DNA of 64,000 nucleotides from Acidimicrobiales bacterium (lineage in GTDB: Bacteria > Actinomycetota > Acidimicrobiia > Acidimicrobiales > JADJXE01), in the NCBI GenBank assembly GCA_016716005.1, contig JADJXE010000001.1, forward strand, positions 3,237,001-3,301,000, read 5' to 3'. The translations under genes were made by a program, and so were the position numbers. Positions within the stretch are counted from its first letter, which is position 1. Each line of letters opens with the position of its first letter. Below the pieces are notes generated by a model. The model was not told the origin of the DNA and searched no databases. It worked only from the letters and a program-made list of their open reading frames with translations. Positions 7,854-16,025 of the stretch are shown piece after piece.

Positions 7854-7908
7854 GCCGGATGGGGCAGATCGTGGTTTGCTTGACGACTTGCGTCGCATCC
7901 GGCGACGC
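7854..7908. promoter_or_regulatory. Overlapping inverted repeats upstream of penicillin acylase-family gene
   Basis: There are two dyads: GCCGGATG (7854-7861) pairs with CATCCGGC (7896-7903), and GCGTCGC (7890-7896) pairs with GCGACGC (7902-7908). They share bases, so as RNA they would be mutually exclusive. A TTGACG at 7880-7885 could be a -35 element. The region separates two divergent genes. Confidence 0.35.
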
Positions 7909-7939
7909 GGGAACCGCTGTTGCACGAGGGGGTGCCGGG

Positions 7940-10501
7940 ATGGCGACGAGATCCGGCCGGATGGGCAGGAGCCTGGGCAGGACGGCGCTGGCGCTCGGCC
8001 TCGTGGGCGCGGTGACGCTCGCTGCCTGCACCTCCAACGACGACGAGGAGGCGACGGCCGACACCGGAGCGGCGACGTCGTCCACCGCCGCCGACGGCGT
8101 CGAGAGCACCCCGGCCAGCCCGGCCGCCGACCGGGCGTACTACGTCCTGCCGCCCGGGAACTACGGCGGCCTGCCCACCACCGAGAACTCCCTCGACCAG
8201 CTGCCGCTGTACGACGGGCTGACCCCCCTTCGGGGCGATGTCACCGACGCCGACATCGAGCAGCTGTTCCTCCCGCAGGACTTCGAGCCCGTCGGTGAGA
8301 CGCGCGAGGAGCCCACGGGCCGGCCGGGAACCACGATCGTGTACGACGAGTACGGCGTCGCCCACGTCACCGGGGAGACCCGTGAAGACCTCGCGTTCGG
8401 CGCCGGCTGGGTGACCGCCCGCGACCGGGCCCTGCTGCTCCAGCTGGGGCGGGGGCCGGCGCGCGCCGCCGTCGCCGACGTCCCCGGCATCGACGCCTTC
8501 GAGCTGCTGCTCACCGGTCAGGACTACGTGCCGAGCGCGCAGGCCGAGCAGCTCGTGACCGACCAGGTCGACCTGATCGTGGAGACCTATGGCGAGGAGG
8601 GGAACGAGATCGTCGCCGACGCGCAGGCCTACGCCGACGGGGTGAACGCGTACTGGCAGGCCAACGGGGTCGACGAGGAGCCGGTGACGGTCAACGACGT
8701 GGTGGCGGTCACGGCGTTCATCGGCTCGATCTTCGGCGCCGGCGGCGGGGCCGAGGCCCAGAACGCCGAGTTCCTGTCGGCCCTGCAGAACGGGCTCGGT
8801 GCGGAGCGTGGGCGGCAGGCCTGGGAGGACGTCATGCTGTTCGGTGACCCCGAGGCGCCCACGACCATCACCGAGACCTTCGAGTACGGCCCGCTGACCG
8901 GTGGCGAGGTGACCGGCTCGGTGGTGATCGACGCAGGCTCGATCGAGTCGCTCGACGTGCTCGCCGCCGCCCCGGCCGAATCGGCACCCGCGGAGGGCGG
9001 CGAGCAGGCCGCCCTCTACCCGGCGGCCGACCCCGTGCCCCGGCGCGAGGCGTCGAACTGGCTCCTCGCCGAGCCCGAGCAGTCGGAGAACGGCACCAGC
9101 CTCGCGGTGATGGGCCCGCAGCTCGGCTACTACTACCCGGAGATCGTCCAGCAGATCCACCTCAGCGGTCCCGGGATCGAGGCCCAGGGCGCCGCCGTGC
9201 CCGGCCTGGCCATGTACCTCCTGATCGGCCGTACCGAGGACTACGCCTGGAGCCTCACGTCCGCGAGCAACGACGTGCGCGACGTGTTCGCCGAGATCCT
9301 CTGCAATCCTGACGGCTCCCCCGCCACCCGGGAGTCCCAGCACTACGAGTTCGAAGGCGAGTGCCTGCCCTTCGAGCAGTTCGACGCCGGCGCGCTGGGC
9401 GGGGTGCCGATCAGGTACCCGACAACCGTGCACGGGCCGGTGATCGGAACGGCGACGTCGGAGGGCCGCCCCGTCGCCCTTGCCCGCCAGCGCTCCACGT
9501 TCGGCCGAGACGGCCTGAACCTCGCTGCGCTGAAGGACATGACGGAGGGCGACGCCACCACTCCGGAGGAGTTCTACGAGATCGCCGACAACTTCGGCTT
9601 CACGTTCAACTGGGGATACGCCAATCGCGACGGCGTCGCCACGTTCGTCTCCGGTCTGCTCCCCGAGCGGGCCGAGGGCCTCGACCGGCGTCTGCCGACA
9701 CTCGGTACCGGCGAGTACGAGTGGCAGGGCTTCCTCGACGTGGAGGAGCACCCGCACGCCGACGGCCACCCCAGTGGCCGGCTGCTCAACTGGAACAACC
9801 AGGCTGCGCCCGGGTTCATGCACGGCGACGACAACCCCTACGGCTCGGTCCACCGCGTCGAGCTGTTCGACCAGTGGCCCGAACCGGTCGACCTCGCCGG
9901 CGTGGTGTCGGTGATGAACCGGGCCGCCACCGAGGACACCCACGCCACGGTGTGGCCGGTGGTGAGCGAGGTGCTCTCCGGCGGCGAGGCGCCGAGCCCG
10001 CTCGCCGCCGATGTGGTCGCCCTGCTCGACGACTGGGTGGCCGAGGACGCCCCGCGGCTCGACGCCGACGAGGACGGGCTCTACGACAGCGCCGGACCCA
10101 CGGTGATGGGTGCGGTCTGGGAGCCGCTCGCCGTGGCCGTGATGACGCCGGTGTTCGGTGACCTCGTCGTCGAGCTCGACGAGATCCGAAGCCTCGGGGG
10201 CGACGACGGCGCCAGCCTCGTCGACAAGGACCTCCGGACCCTGCTCGGCCAGGACGTGGACGGGGAGTTCAACCTGACTTACTGCGGGAACGGCGACCTC
10301 GAGGCGTGCCAGGAGTCGCTGTGGGCCGTGGTCGACCAGGTCGCACAGCAGCTCGCCGCCGAGCGCGGTCCCGACCCGACCACGTGGCTCGACGAGGCCG
10401 ACCGCACGAGCTTCGTGCCGGGCCTGATCCCCGAGACGTTCCGCACCACCAACCGGCCCACCTACCAGCAGCTGCTGGAGTTCGCGCCGGCCGACGGGTA
10501 G
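7940..10501 (+). CDS. Penicillin acylase-family Ntn hydrolase, lipoprotein
   Basis: An 853-residue precursor of the penicillin amidase family (PF01804), which cleaves amide bonds such as those of acyl-homoserine lactones, beta-lactams or cyclic lipopeptides after self-processing. Residues 12-30 form a lipoprotein signal ending in LAAC (Cys30). The alpha-chain part (TTIVYDEYGVAHVTGETRED, GAGWVTARDRALL) lies at about 130-175. The nucleophile that becomes the N-terminus of the beta chain is Ser372 in the motif EASNW. The ATG at 7940 follows GAGGGGG with an eight-base gap. The gene stands alone, divergent from the SRPBCC gene. The acyl substrate cannot be predicted. Confidence 0.9.
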   Translation: MATRSGRMGRSLGRTALALGLVGAVTLAACTSNDDEEATADTGAATSSTAADGVESTPASPAADRAYYVLPPGNYGGLPTTENSLDQLPLYDGLTPLRGDVTDADIEQLFLPQDFEPVGETREEPTGRPGTTIVYDEYGVAHVTGETREDLAFGAGWVTARDRALLLQLGRGPARAAVADVPGIDAFELLLTGQDYVPSAQAEQLVTDQVDLIVETYGEEGNEIVADAQAYADGVNAYWQANGVDEEPVTVNDVVAVTAFIGSIFGAGGGAEAQNAEFLSALQNGLGAERGRQAWEDVMLFGDPEAPTTITETFEYGPLTGGEVTGSVVIDAGSIESLDVLAAAPAESAPAEGGEQAALYPAADPVPRREASNWLLAEPEQSENGTSLAVMGPQLGYYYPEIVQQIHLSGPGIEAQGAAVPGLAMYLLIGRTEDYAWSLTSASNDVRDVFAEILCNPDGSPATRESQHYEFEGECLPFEQFDAGALGGVPIRYPTTVHGPVIGTATSEGRPVALARQRSTFGRDGLNLAALKDMTEGDATTPEEFYEIADNFGFTFNWGYANRDGVATFVSGLLPERAEGLDRRLPTLGTGEYEWQGFLDVEEHPHADGHPSGRLLNWNNQAAPGFMHGDDNPYGSVHRVELFDQWPEPVDLAGVVSVMNRAATEDTHATVWPVVSEVLSGGEAPSPLAADVVALLDDWVAEDAPRLDADEDGLYDSAGPTVMGAVWEPLAVAVMTPVFGDLVVELDEIRSLGGDDGASLVDKDLRTLLGQDVDGEFNLTYCGNGDLEACQESLWAVVDQVAQQLAAERGPDPTTWLDEADRTSFVPGLIPETFRTTNRPTYQQLLEFAPADG

Positions 10502-10503
10502 GG

Positions 10504-10602
10504 CACGGTGGGCGGACCGTCCCACTGGCCGACGCGGCTGACGCCTTCCGGCTCTCCGCGGCCGGCGAGGTTCGGGGCAAGCTCGTGATCACCTGCACCT
10601 GA
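10504..10602 (+). pseudogene. C-terminal remnant of a zinc-type alcohol dehydrogenase / quinone reductase
   Basis: Directly after the acylase stop, one frame reads VPLADAADAFRLSAAGEVRG, then KLVITCT and a stop. This matches the end of MDR-family dehydrogenases (typically PLADAAEAHRxLExGxxxGKxVL). Only about 33 codons remain and no start or cofactor domain precedes them. It is therefore a relic of a deleted gene. Confidence 0.55.
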
Positions 10603-10650
10603 CGGCGCACGCTCGACGGGTGGGCCGCCGTGGCCCCTGGCGCCGGCGGG

Positions 10651-10656
10651 TACCCT
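10651..10656 (+). promoter_or_regulatory. TACCCT -10-like element for prs-like gene
   Basis: The hexamer ends six bases before the GTG at 10663. This would place transcription initiation at or beside the start codon (leaderless mRNA). No clear -35 element was seen. Confidence 0.4.
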
Positions 10657-10662
10657 GCGCCC

Positions 10663-11664
10663 GTGGTGCAGGTCTACGCCCTCGGGTCGAGCCGGAAGCT
10701 CGAGGCCGAGGTGGCGGCGGCGCTGGGCACCGAGCCGGGTGGCTACGACGAGGCCTGCTTCGACGACGGCGAGCGGCGGATCCGCCCGCACGCCAGTGCA
10801 CGCGGCGACGACCTCGTGGTGCTCGCCAGCGTCGCCGGGGGAGCGGACCTGAGCGTGCACGACGAGCTGTGTCGGCTCCTGTTCCTGGTCGGGACGCTCC
10901 GCGACGACGGGGCGGCGTCCCTCACGGTGGTGGCGCCCTACCTCGGCTACTCCCGCCAGGACCGCAAGGTGGTTCCCCGCGATCCGGTCAGCTCCCGGTA
11001 CGTCGCCGAGCTGCTCTGCGCCATGGGGACCGATGCGGTGGTGACCGTGGACGTGCACGATGCCGCCGCGTTCGACAACGCCCATCCCCGCTCCCTCAAC
11101 CTGCTCCCGGCCGAGCTCATGTGCGACGCGTTGCTCCCCGCTCTGGACGGCGCCCGGTGCGTGGTGGTGGCGCCGGACGCCGGCGCGATGCACCGGGCCG
11201 AGCGGGTGCGTCGGGCCCTGGCGGAGCGCACCGGTGGCGAGGTCGCGGGCGCGGTCGTCGAGAAGCACCGCACCGATCGCGTCGTCTCGGACGGTGTCGT
11301 CGTCGGCGACGTGGCCGGTGCCACCGCCGTGATCGTCGACGACATGGTCGCCAGCGGGACGACGCTGGTTCGGGCGGCGGCAGCCTGCCGGCGGGAGGGT
11401 GCCGCCGGGGTCGTGGCTGCGATCACCCACGGCCTGTTCACGCGGGGCGCTCCTGACGCGCTGGCCGATCCCGTGATCGACCGGATCGTGGTGACCGACA
11501 CGATCTGGCCGACCCGGCTCGGGACCGGACCGGCTGCCGCCAAGCTGGAGGTGGTGTCGGTCGCCCCACTCCTCGCCGGGGCCGTCGTGTCGCTCGGCCT
11601 CGGCCGAGCGCCACGATCCGGTGCTCCCGGTGACGCTCCTCGGTCGGCGAGGGTTCCGGCGTAG
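10663..11664 (+). CDS. Ribose-phosphate pyrophosphokinase-like protein (divergent PRPP synthetase)
   Basis: A 333-residue protein with two PRTase-like halves. The N-terminal half has FDDGERR and the ATP-loop-like YLGYSRQDRK; the C-terminal half has the PRPP loop VIVDDMVASGTT. These define the Prs family, which makes PRPP from ribose 5-phosphate and ATP. The usual VDLHAxQIQGFF metal/catalytic segment reads VDVHDAAAFDNAHP, and the flexible-loop region is KVVPRDPVSSRYV, so it is far from the housekeeping enzyme. It may be a secondary or archaeal-like enzyme. Two adjacent GTG codons (10663, 10666) are possible starts. There is no ribosome binding site, which fits leaderless translation. Confidence 0.75.
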   Translation: MVQVYALGSSRKLEAEVAAALGTEPGGYDEACFDDGERRIRPHASARGDDLVVLASVAGGADLSVHDELCRLLFLVGTLRDDGAASLTVVAPYLGYSRQDRKVVPRDPVSSRYVAELLCAMGTDAVVTVDVHDAAAFDNAHPRSLNLLPAELMCDALLPALDGARCVVVAPDAGAMHRAERVRRALAERTGGEVAGAVVEKHRTDRVVSDGVVVGDVAGATAVIVDDMVASGTTLVRAAAACRREGAAGVVAAITHGLFTRGAPDALADPVIDRIVVTDTIWPTRLGTGPAAAKLEVVSVAPLLAGAVVSLGLGRAPRSGAPGDAPRSARVPA

Positions 11665-11711
11665 ACCTGCAGCCACTGGTCGACGGCGAAGCAGCCGAAC
11701 AGGACGAACAG

Positions 11712-11791
11712 CGGGGTGGAGGGCTGGTCGAGCACAGCGCTCGGTGTTCCCTGGCCCCGAAGCAGGTGCGCTGCCACTGCGCCACGCCCCG
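11712..11791 (-). pseudogene. tRNA-Pro(CGG)-like relic
   Basis: On the minus strand, positions 11791-11755 read like the 5' half of a proline tRNA: acceptor strand CGGGGCG, TG, D-arm GCGC-AGTGGCA-GCGC, A, then anticodon stem CCTGC and loop TTCGGGG with CGG at the anticodon place. The 3' anticodon strand (CCAGG) pairs at four of five positions. No T-arm with TTCGA is present. Near 11718-11712 a CACCCCG could pair with six of the seven acceptor bases, followed by CTG rather than CCA. It is a degenerate or truncated tRNA, not a functional gene. Confidence 0.45.
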
Positions 11792-11803
11792 GTGGCGCCG
11801 ATG

Positions 11804-12199
11804 CTACGTCGTCGTCGCGAAGAACTCGACCGGGATCCCGTCGGGGTCCCGGCACACCAGCACGTGGCCGGTCGGGGCGTCGACGACGCCCTCGTGCTCG
11901 ATGCCGGCGGACTCCAGGTGCCTGGCCCAGGCCTCGACGGCGCCCCGGTCGGGGCAGTGGATCGACAGGTGGTCGAGCCCGACACGAGTGTGGTCGAAGC
12001 GGTCACCAGCGGGTGTGGTGTCGTGGCGGGTGAGCCCGATCACCAGCCCGGCTCGCGAGCGGAGGAGCACCCGCTTCCAGCCCGGCGCCTCCCGGTCGGC
12101 GGCGTGCTCCAGCCCGAGGGCGCGCCGGTACCACTCCACGCTGCGGTCCAGGTCGGTGACGCTCAGCGTGAGGTGATGGAGCGGTGCAGCGATCGGCAT
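11804..12199 (-). CDS. VOC-family (glyoxalase/bleomycin resistance/dioxygenase) protein
   Basis: A 131-residue single vicinal-oxygen-chelate module with LHHLTLSVTDLDRSVEWYRRALGLE at the start, GLDHLSIHCPDRGAV in the middle and VLVCRDPDGIPVEFF at the end. The likely metal ligands are the His in LHH, the His in LDHLS and the Glu in EFF. VOC proteins include glyoxalases, dioxygenases and antibiotic-binding proteins, and the sequence does not separate these. GATACT ends six bases before the ATG, a possible leaderless promoter. It is flanked by a tRNA-like relic and a divergent surface protein gene. Confidence 0.85.
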   Translation of the reverse strand: MPIAAPLHHLTLSVTDLDRSVEWYRRALGLEHAADREAPGWKRVLLRSRAGLVIGLTRHDTTPAGDRFDHTRVGLDHLSIHCPDRGAVEAWARHLESAGIEHEGVVDAPTGHVLVCRDPDGIPVEFFATTT

Positions 12200-12388
12200 G
12201 ACCGGAGTATCGCAGTCGTCGGGGGTGCGGGCTCAGCCTGCCCGATCGTCGCCGCAGCTCGACGGGTGAGCCCGGGCTCCGGGGTGGCCGTCCAGCGGGC
12301 ACGAACCCGCCGCCCGGCCCCCTGTACGCCTCCCGGCGAGGGGTCCACCATGAGGACGGATGAGATGTCGAAGGAAGGGGGTCGCACC

Positions 12389-13417
12389 ATGCTTCGACAC
12401 GACCGTCATCGACTCCTCCCCCGCGTGCTCGGCGCCCTGGCGCTGGTCACCGCCGTGGTCGCCATGCCCGAGCCGGCCGACGCGGCGGTCCGGGTCGGCG
12501 GGATCGACCGCTACGAGACCGCAGCGCTGATCTCGGGCCAGTTCTCGCCGGTCGGGCTGCCCGTGTTCGTCGCGTCCGGCGAGAACTACCCCGACGCCAT
12601 CGCGGCCGGATGGGTGAGCGGCGCCTCGGGCGCTCCGGTGCTGCTGGTGCGCCGAGACTCCATCCCGCCCGTGACGCGGACCGAGCTGGCCCGTCTCGCC
12701 CCGCCCGAGATCTACGTCCTGGGCGGGTCCGACGTGGTGAGCGACGCCGTCTTCGGCGAGCTGGGGGCGACGGGCGCAGCGGTGGTCCGGCTCGCCGGGA
12801 TCGACCGCTACGGGACGTCCGCCGCAGTGGTGAGCCGCTTCGCCGGGCCTCCGGGGTTCCTGCCCGCCGTGTTCGTCGCCAGCGGTGAGGACTTCGCCGA
12901 CGCCATGGTGGCCGGCGCCGCCGGCGGCGTCTACCGCTGGCCGCTCCTGCTGGTCCGGCCCAGCGGACCGCTGCCGCTCACCGTGGTGACCGAGCTGCAG
13001 AACCTGTCGGCGGCCGGGTACACGAACATCGTCATCGTCGGCTCGCCGGCCGACGTGTCGCCGGGGGTGGAGGCTGCGCTGGGCAGCATCGCCGGTGCGC
13101 CCTTCGCCGTCTCCCGGCTCCCGGGCGCCGACGCGTACCAGCGGTCGGTGAACATCTGGGCGCTCCTGGCGCCGCCCGTCGACGTGGTGGTCACGACGGG
13201 GACGAACTGGCCCGACGGGCTCGCCGGGTCGCTGTTCGTCGGCCGAGCCCAGGCTGCCGGCATCACGCCGCACCCGAACGTGCTCGTGCTGACCCGACCC
13301 GAGTGCATCCCCGCCTACGTGGCGGCCGCGATCGCGGGATCGGGGGCCAGCCGCATCACGATCCTCGGCACGGACGACGCGGTGTCGCTCGACGTGGAGG
13401 CCGGGGTGACCTGCTGA
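12389..13417 (+). CDS. Cell wall-binding repeat 2 (CWB2) family surface protein
   Basis: A 342-residue secreted protein. The signal peptide spans about 1-36 and ends near PADAAV. Three CWB2-like units follow: VRVGGIDRYETAALIS (about 36), VVRLAGIDRYGTSAAVV (about 133) and a more diverged SRLPGADAYQRSVNIW (about 245). Each unit carries the VFVASGENYPDA-type segment and a V-I-G-S-x-D strand. CWB2 modules of clostridia bind anionic wall polymers; here no catalytic domain accompanies them, so it may be a wall-attached binding protein. The start at 12389 has AGGGGG eight bases upstream. It is convergent with the tetR-like gene, whose stop lies only 20 bases away. Confidence 0.9.
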   Translation: MLRHDRHRLLPRVLGALALVTAVVAMPEPADAAVRVGGIDRYETAALISGQFSPVGLPVFVASGENYPDAIAAGWVSGASGAPVLLVRRDSIPPVTRTELARLAPPEIYVLGGSDVVSDAVFGELGATGAAVVRLAGIDRYGTSAAVVSRFAGPPGFLPAVFVASGEDFADAMVAGAAGGVYRWPLLLVRPSGPLPLTVVTELQNLSAAGYTNIVIVGSPADVSPGVEAALGSIAGAPFAVSRLPGADAYQRSVNIWALLAPPVDVVVTTGTNWPDGLAGSLFVGRAQAAGITPHPNVLVLTRPECIPAYVAAAIAGSGASRITILGTDDAVSLDVEAGVTC

Positions 13418-13437
13418 TCGTCGCCGATGACCACACC

Positions 13438-14094
13438 TCATCCGCCGCGGGCCGCCCCTGCCGACAGCGCGTGGGCGATCGTCGACGCCCACAACCTGGC
13501 GATCACTCGGCGGGGCAGCCCGTGGGTCGTTCGGAGCAGCTCGTACGACTCGAACGACGCCACCGTGTCGACGAGCGCGGCAGCGTCCCGCTGCTCGGTG
13601 CGGGACATGCGGGCGAGCTCGGCAGCGAACACCTCGCGGACCTGGGTGAGCCACCGACGCCGAGCCTCGGCGAGGGACTCGGCGATGATCGGGTGATCCA
13701 CGGCTCGCGCCCTGCCCATGCGCGCGGGGCCCGCGATGGCGTCGTACACGTCGAGCCGCCCTCGGGCGAACGCCTCGGTGCGCTGCTCGAGCGGCATCTC
13801 GCCCAGGCCCTCGATCCGCAGCATCGGGAGCACCTGCTCGACCTTGCGCTCGAAGGCGAGGCGGTGCAGCTCGTCGAGGTTCTCGACGTAGCGGAAGACC
13901 GAGGCCGTCGACACGCCCGACCGCTTCGCCACCTCGTCGACGGACAGGCGCACGTGGCCCTCGTCGAGGAGCTCGAGCACCGCGTCGATCACCGCGACGC
14001 GACCCCGCTCCCGCCGGGCGGTCCGTCCGTCGACCTGCCTCGGCATCCCCGCGTCCTGCGCGAGCGCCGTGTTCGGGACGTGTTGTGAGAGCAT
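13438..14094 (-). CDS. TetR/AcrR-family transcriptional regulator
   Basis: A 218-residue TetR-type repressor. The helix-turn-helix near residues 44-70 reads SVDEVAKRSGVSTASVFRYV. The ligand-binding half is unique. It is divergent from the haloalkane dehalogenase operon, which it probably controls. The ATG at 14094 is chosen because TATTCT ends seven bases upstream, which fits a leaderless transcript; an ATG at 14046 (MPRQVDGR) would give a protein of more usual length upstream of the DNA-binding domain. The effector is unknown but may be a halogenated or related hydrophobic compound. Confidence 0.85.
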   Translation of the reverse strand: MLSQHVPNTALAQDAGMPRQVDGRTARRERGRVAVIDAVLELLDEGHVRLSVDEVAKRSGVSTASVFRYVENLDELHRLAFERKVEQVLPMLRIEGLGEMPLEQRTEAFARGRLDVYDAIAGPARMGRARAVDHPIIAESLAEARRRWLTQVREVFAAELARMSRTEQRDAAALVDTVASFESYELLRTTHGLPRRVIARLWASTIAHALSAGAARGG

Positions 14095-14135
14095 GACTTG
14101 CAGAATAGAGTGCTGGCACCACCTGGCACCTGCCA
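14083..14135. promoter_or_regulatory. Divergent promoter and candidate TetR operator
   Basis: On the plus strand, TTGTGA (14083-14088), a 17-base spacer and TAGAGT (14106-14111) form a promoter-like pair toward the dehalogenase. On the minus strand, TATTCT (14107-14102) serves the regulator. The dyad TGGCA-CC-TGCCA at 14124-14135 and the duplicated CTGGCACC are candidate operator elements. The stretch is less GC-rich than its surroundings. Confidence 0.5.
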
Positions 14136-14220
14136 CGAGGTCCCGCTGCCGGGCTCGCTCGCCACGCCGCTGCGCTCGCCGACCCACCACCCTTCCGACA
14201 GCCGATCCGAGGAGCACCCG

Positions 14221-15132
14221 TTGGACGTCCTCCGTACCCCTGACGATCGGTTCGCCGATCTTCCCGACTTCGATTTCGAGCCGCACTACGCCCAGATCGC
14301 CGACGGCGACGGGGGCTCGCTGCGGGTCCACTACCTCGACGAGGGACCGGCCGACGCGTCAGCGGTGCTGCTCCTGCACGGCGAGCCGTCGTGGTGCTTC
14401 CTCTACCGGCGCATGATCCCGGTGCTCATCGATGCCGGGCACCGGGTCGTCGCCCCCGACCTCGTCGGGTTCGGCCGCAGCGACAAGCCGACCGAGATGT
14501 CCGACTACAGCTACGCCCGCCACGTGGCCTGGATGTCCGAGCTGGTCTTCGACCACCTCGATCTGCGCGACCTCACCTTCTTCGGCCAGGACTGGGGTGG
14601 GCTCGTCGGTCTGCGCCTCGTCGCCGCCCAGCCCGAGCGCTGCGCCAGGGTGGTCGTGGGCAACACCGGGCTGCCGGACGGCTCGATGCGCCCGTCGGAG
14701 GCGTTCCTGACGTGGCAGAGGTTCTCCCAGGAGTCGCCGGCGTTCCCCATCGGCCAGATCGTGAAGGGCGGCTGCACCACCGACCTGTCGGACGAGATCG
14801 TCGCCGCCTACGACGCCCCGTTCCCCGACGACGCCTACAAGGCCGGCGCCCGGATCTTCCCCTCGCTGGTGCCGACCTCACCTGCCGACCCGGCCGCGGC
14901 CGACAACCGGGCCGCGTGGGAGGTGCTCGGGCGGTTCGACAGGCCGTTCCTGTGTGCCTTCAGCGACCAGGACCCGGTGACCGGCGGCGGCGACAGGCCC
15001 TTCGGCGAGCGGGTGCCCGGCGCGCAGGGGCAGCCCCACACCACCATCGCCGGGGGCGGCCACTTCCTCCAGGAGGACCGGGGACCCGAGCTGGCACGGG
15101 TCATCGTCGATTTCATGGAAGCGACGTGGTGA
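14221..15132 (+). CDS. Haloalkane dehalogenase (alpha/beta hydrolase, DhlA-like subfamily)
   Basis: A 303-residue hydrolase that would split carbon-halogen bonds of haloalkanes to alcohol and halide. Residues 53-58 are HGEPSW (oxyanion hole and halide site), D124 in GQDWGG is the predicted nucleophile with halide-binding W125 beside it, and the catalytic His lies in GGGHFLQED near the end. The numbering of D124/W125 matches DhlA. The first codons read LDVLRTPDDRFADLPDFDFEP, the usual family start, so the TTG at 14221 is taken as the initiator; AGGAG lies six bases upstream. It overlaps the next gene by GTGA and is divergent from a TetR gene. Family is secure; substrate range is not. Confidence 0.9.
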   Translation: MDVLRTPDDRFADLPDFDFEPHYAQIADGDGGSLRVHYLDEGPADASAVLLLHGEPSWCFLYRRMIPVLIDAGHRVVAPDLVGFGRSDKPTEMSDYSYARHVAWMSELVFDHLDLRDLTFFGQDWGGLVGLRLVAAQPERCARVVVGNTGLPDGSMRPSEAFLTWQRFSQESPAFPIGQIVKGGCTTDLSDEIVAAYDAPFPDDAYKAGARIFPSLVPTSPADPAAADNRAAWEVLGRFDRPFLCAFSDQDPVTGGGDRPFGERVPGAQGQPHTTIAGGGHFLQEDRGPELARVIVDFMEATW

Positions 15133-16001
15133 GCGGGCGCACCGCCACGAGCACCGTCCGCTACGGCGAGATCGGCCGCGACTACGCCATGCGTCTGGCC
15201 GCCACCCCGCCCGACGAGGACGGCCCGGTGTGGATGGTCAACCTGATGAAGTACCGCCCGCGGGCCGAGTACGCCGACGGCCGAAGCTCCGACCTGAGCG
15301 GCCGTGAGGCCGACGACCTCTACGCGCCCACCGGTCCCCTCGCAGCGGTCGGCGCCGAGGTCGTGTTCGTCGCCGACGTCGACACCCAGCTCCTCGGCCA
15401 GCCCACCTGGGACCGCATCGGCGTGGTGAAGTACCCCACCCGAAGAGCGTTCATCGACATGCAGTCGCGGCCCGACTTCGTCGAGAAGCACGCCCACAAG
15501 GACGCAGGCATGGAGCAGACGATCGTGATCGGCTGCCAGCCGCTCCCCTTCCCCGAGCCGTCCGGACGCACCGTGCAGCCGGAGTGGACCGACGTGCCTC
15601 ACCCGCCCACCGACGACGATGGCCCGGTGGTGGTGGTGCACGTGATCCGCTTCCAGGAGACCGACGGCGTCACCCTGCACGGCTACGACCACGGTGATGG
15701 CGACCACATGGCCGCCTACCAGCGGGAGGCGGAGAAGGTCGCCGTTCCCCACGGGGTGCGGATCGCCGGGTGGCTCGCAGCCGAGGGCACCATCGTCGGC
15801 GACGGCCGCCAGTGGGATCAGGTGCGCTTCAACGCCTTCCCCAGCAGGCGGGCGTTCATGGCCGTGGCCCTCGACCCCGAGCGGCTCGAGGCCCAGGCCG
15901 AGCACCGCGAGACCGCCATCGCCGACACCTTCGCAATCATCACCCGGCCGGTCATCGACACCCTGACCCGATCGATCGAGCAGGAGGACGGCCGGGCCTG
16001 A
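15129..16001 (+). CDS. Tandem DUF1330-like (dimeric alpha/beta barrel) protein
   Basis: A 290-residue protein with two similar halves. The first (about 30-140) has VWMVNLMKYRPRAEYADG and VVKYPTRRAFIDMQSRPDF; the second (about 165-280) has VVVVHVIRFQET and VRFNAFPSRRAFMAVALDPE. This is the pattern of DUF1330/NIPSNAP-like ferredoxin-fold modules, duplicated and fused. Such modules are often found with degradative enzymes, but few have known activities. The GTG start lies inside the stop region of the dehalogenase gene (GTGA), so the two products are made together. A role in the same catabolic or detoxification pathway is inferred. Confidence 0.75.
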   Translation: MSGRTATSTVRYGEIGRDYAMRLAATPPDEDGPVWMVNLMKYRPRAEYADGRSSDLSGREADDLYAPTGPLAAVGAEVVFVADVDTQLLGQPTWDRIGVVKYPTRRAFIDMQSRPDFVEKHAHKDAGMEQTIVIGCQPLPFPEPSGRTVQPEWTDVPHPPTDDDGPVVVVHVIRFQETDGVTLHGYDHGDGDHMAAYQREAEKVAVPHGVRIAGWLAAEGTIVGDGRQWDQVRFNAFPSRRAFMAVALDPERLEAQAEHRETAIADTFAIITRPVIDTLTRSIEQEDGRA

Positions 16002-16025
16002 CCGGCACCCTCACGAGGACGGACG

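Noticed and set aside
11438..11785. Minus-strand ORF beginning MAQWQRTCFGAREH near the tRNA-like relic
   Set aside because: Its first codons lie inside the tRNA-like sequence and the rest is antisense to the prs-like gene.
14098..14220. ATG at 14098 as start of the dehalogenase gene
   Set aside because: The added 41 residues overlap the promoter/operator region, and the family's usual N-terminus begins exactly at the TTG at 14221 with a ribosome binding site before it.
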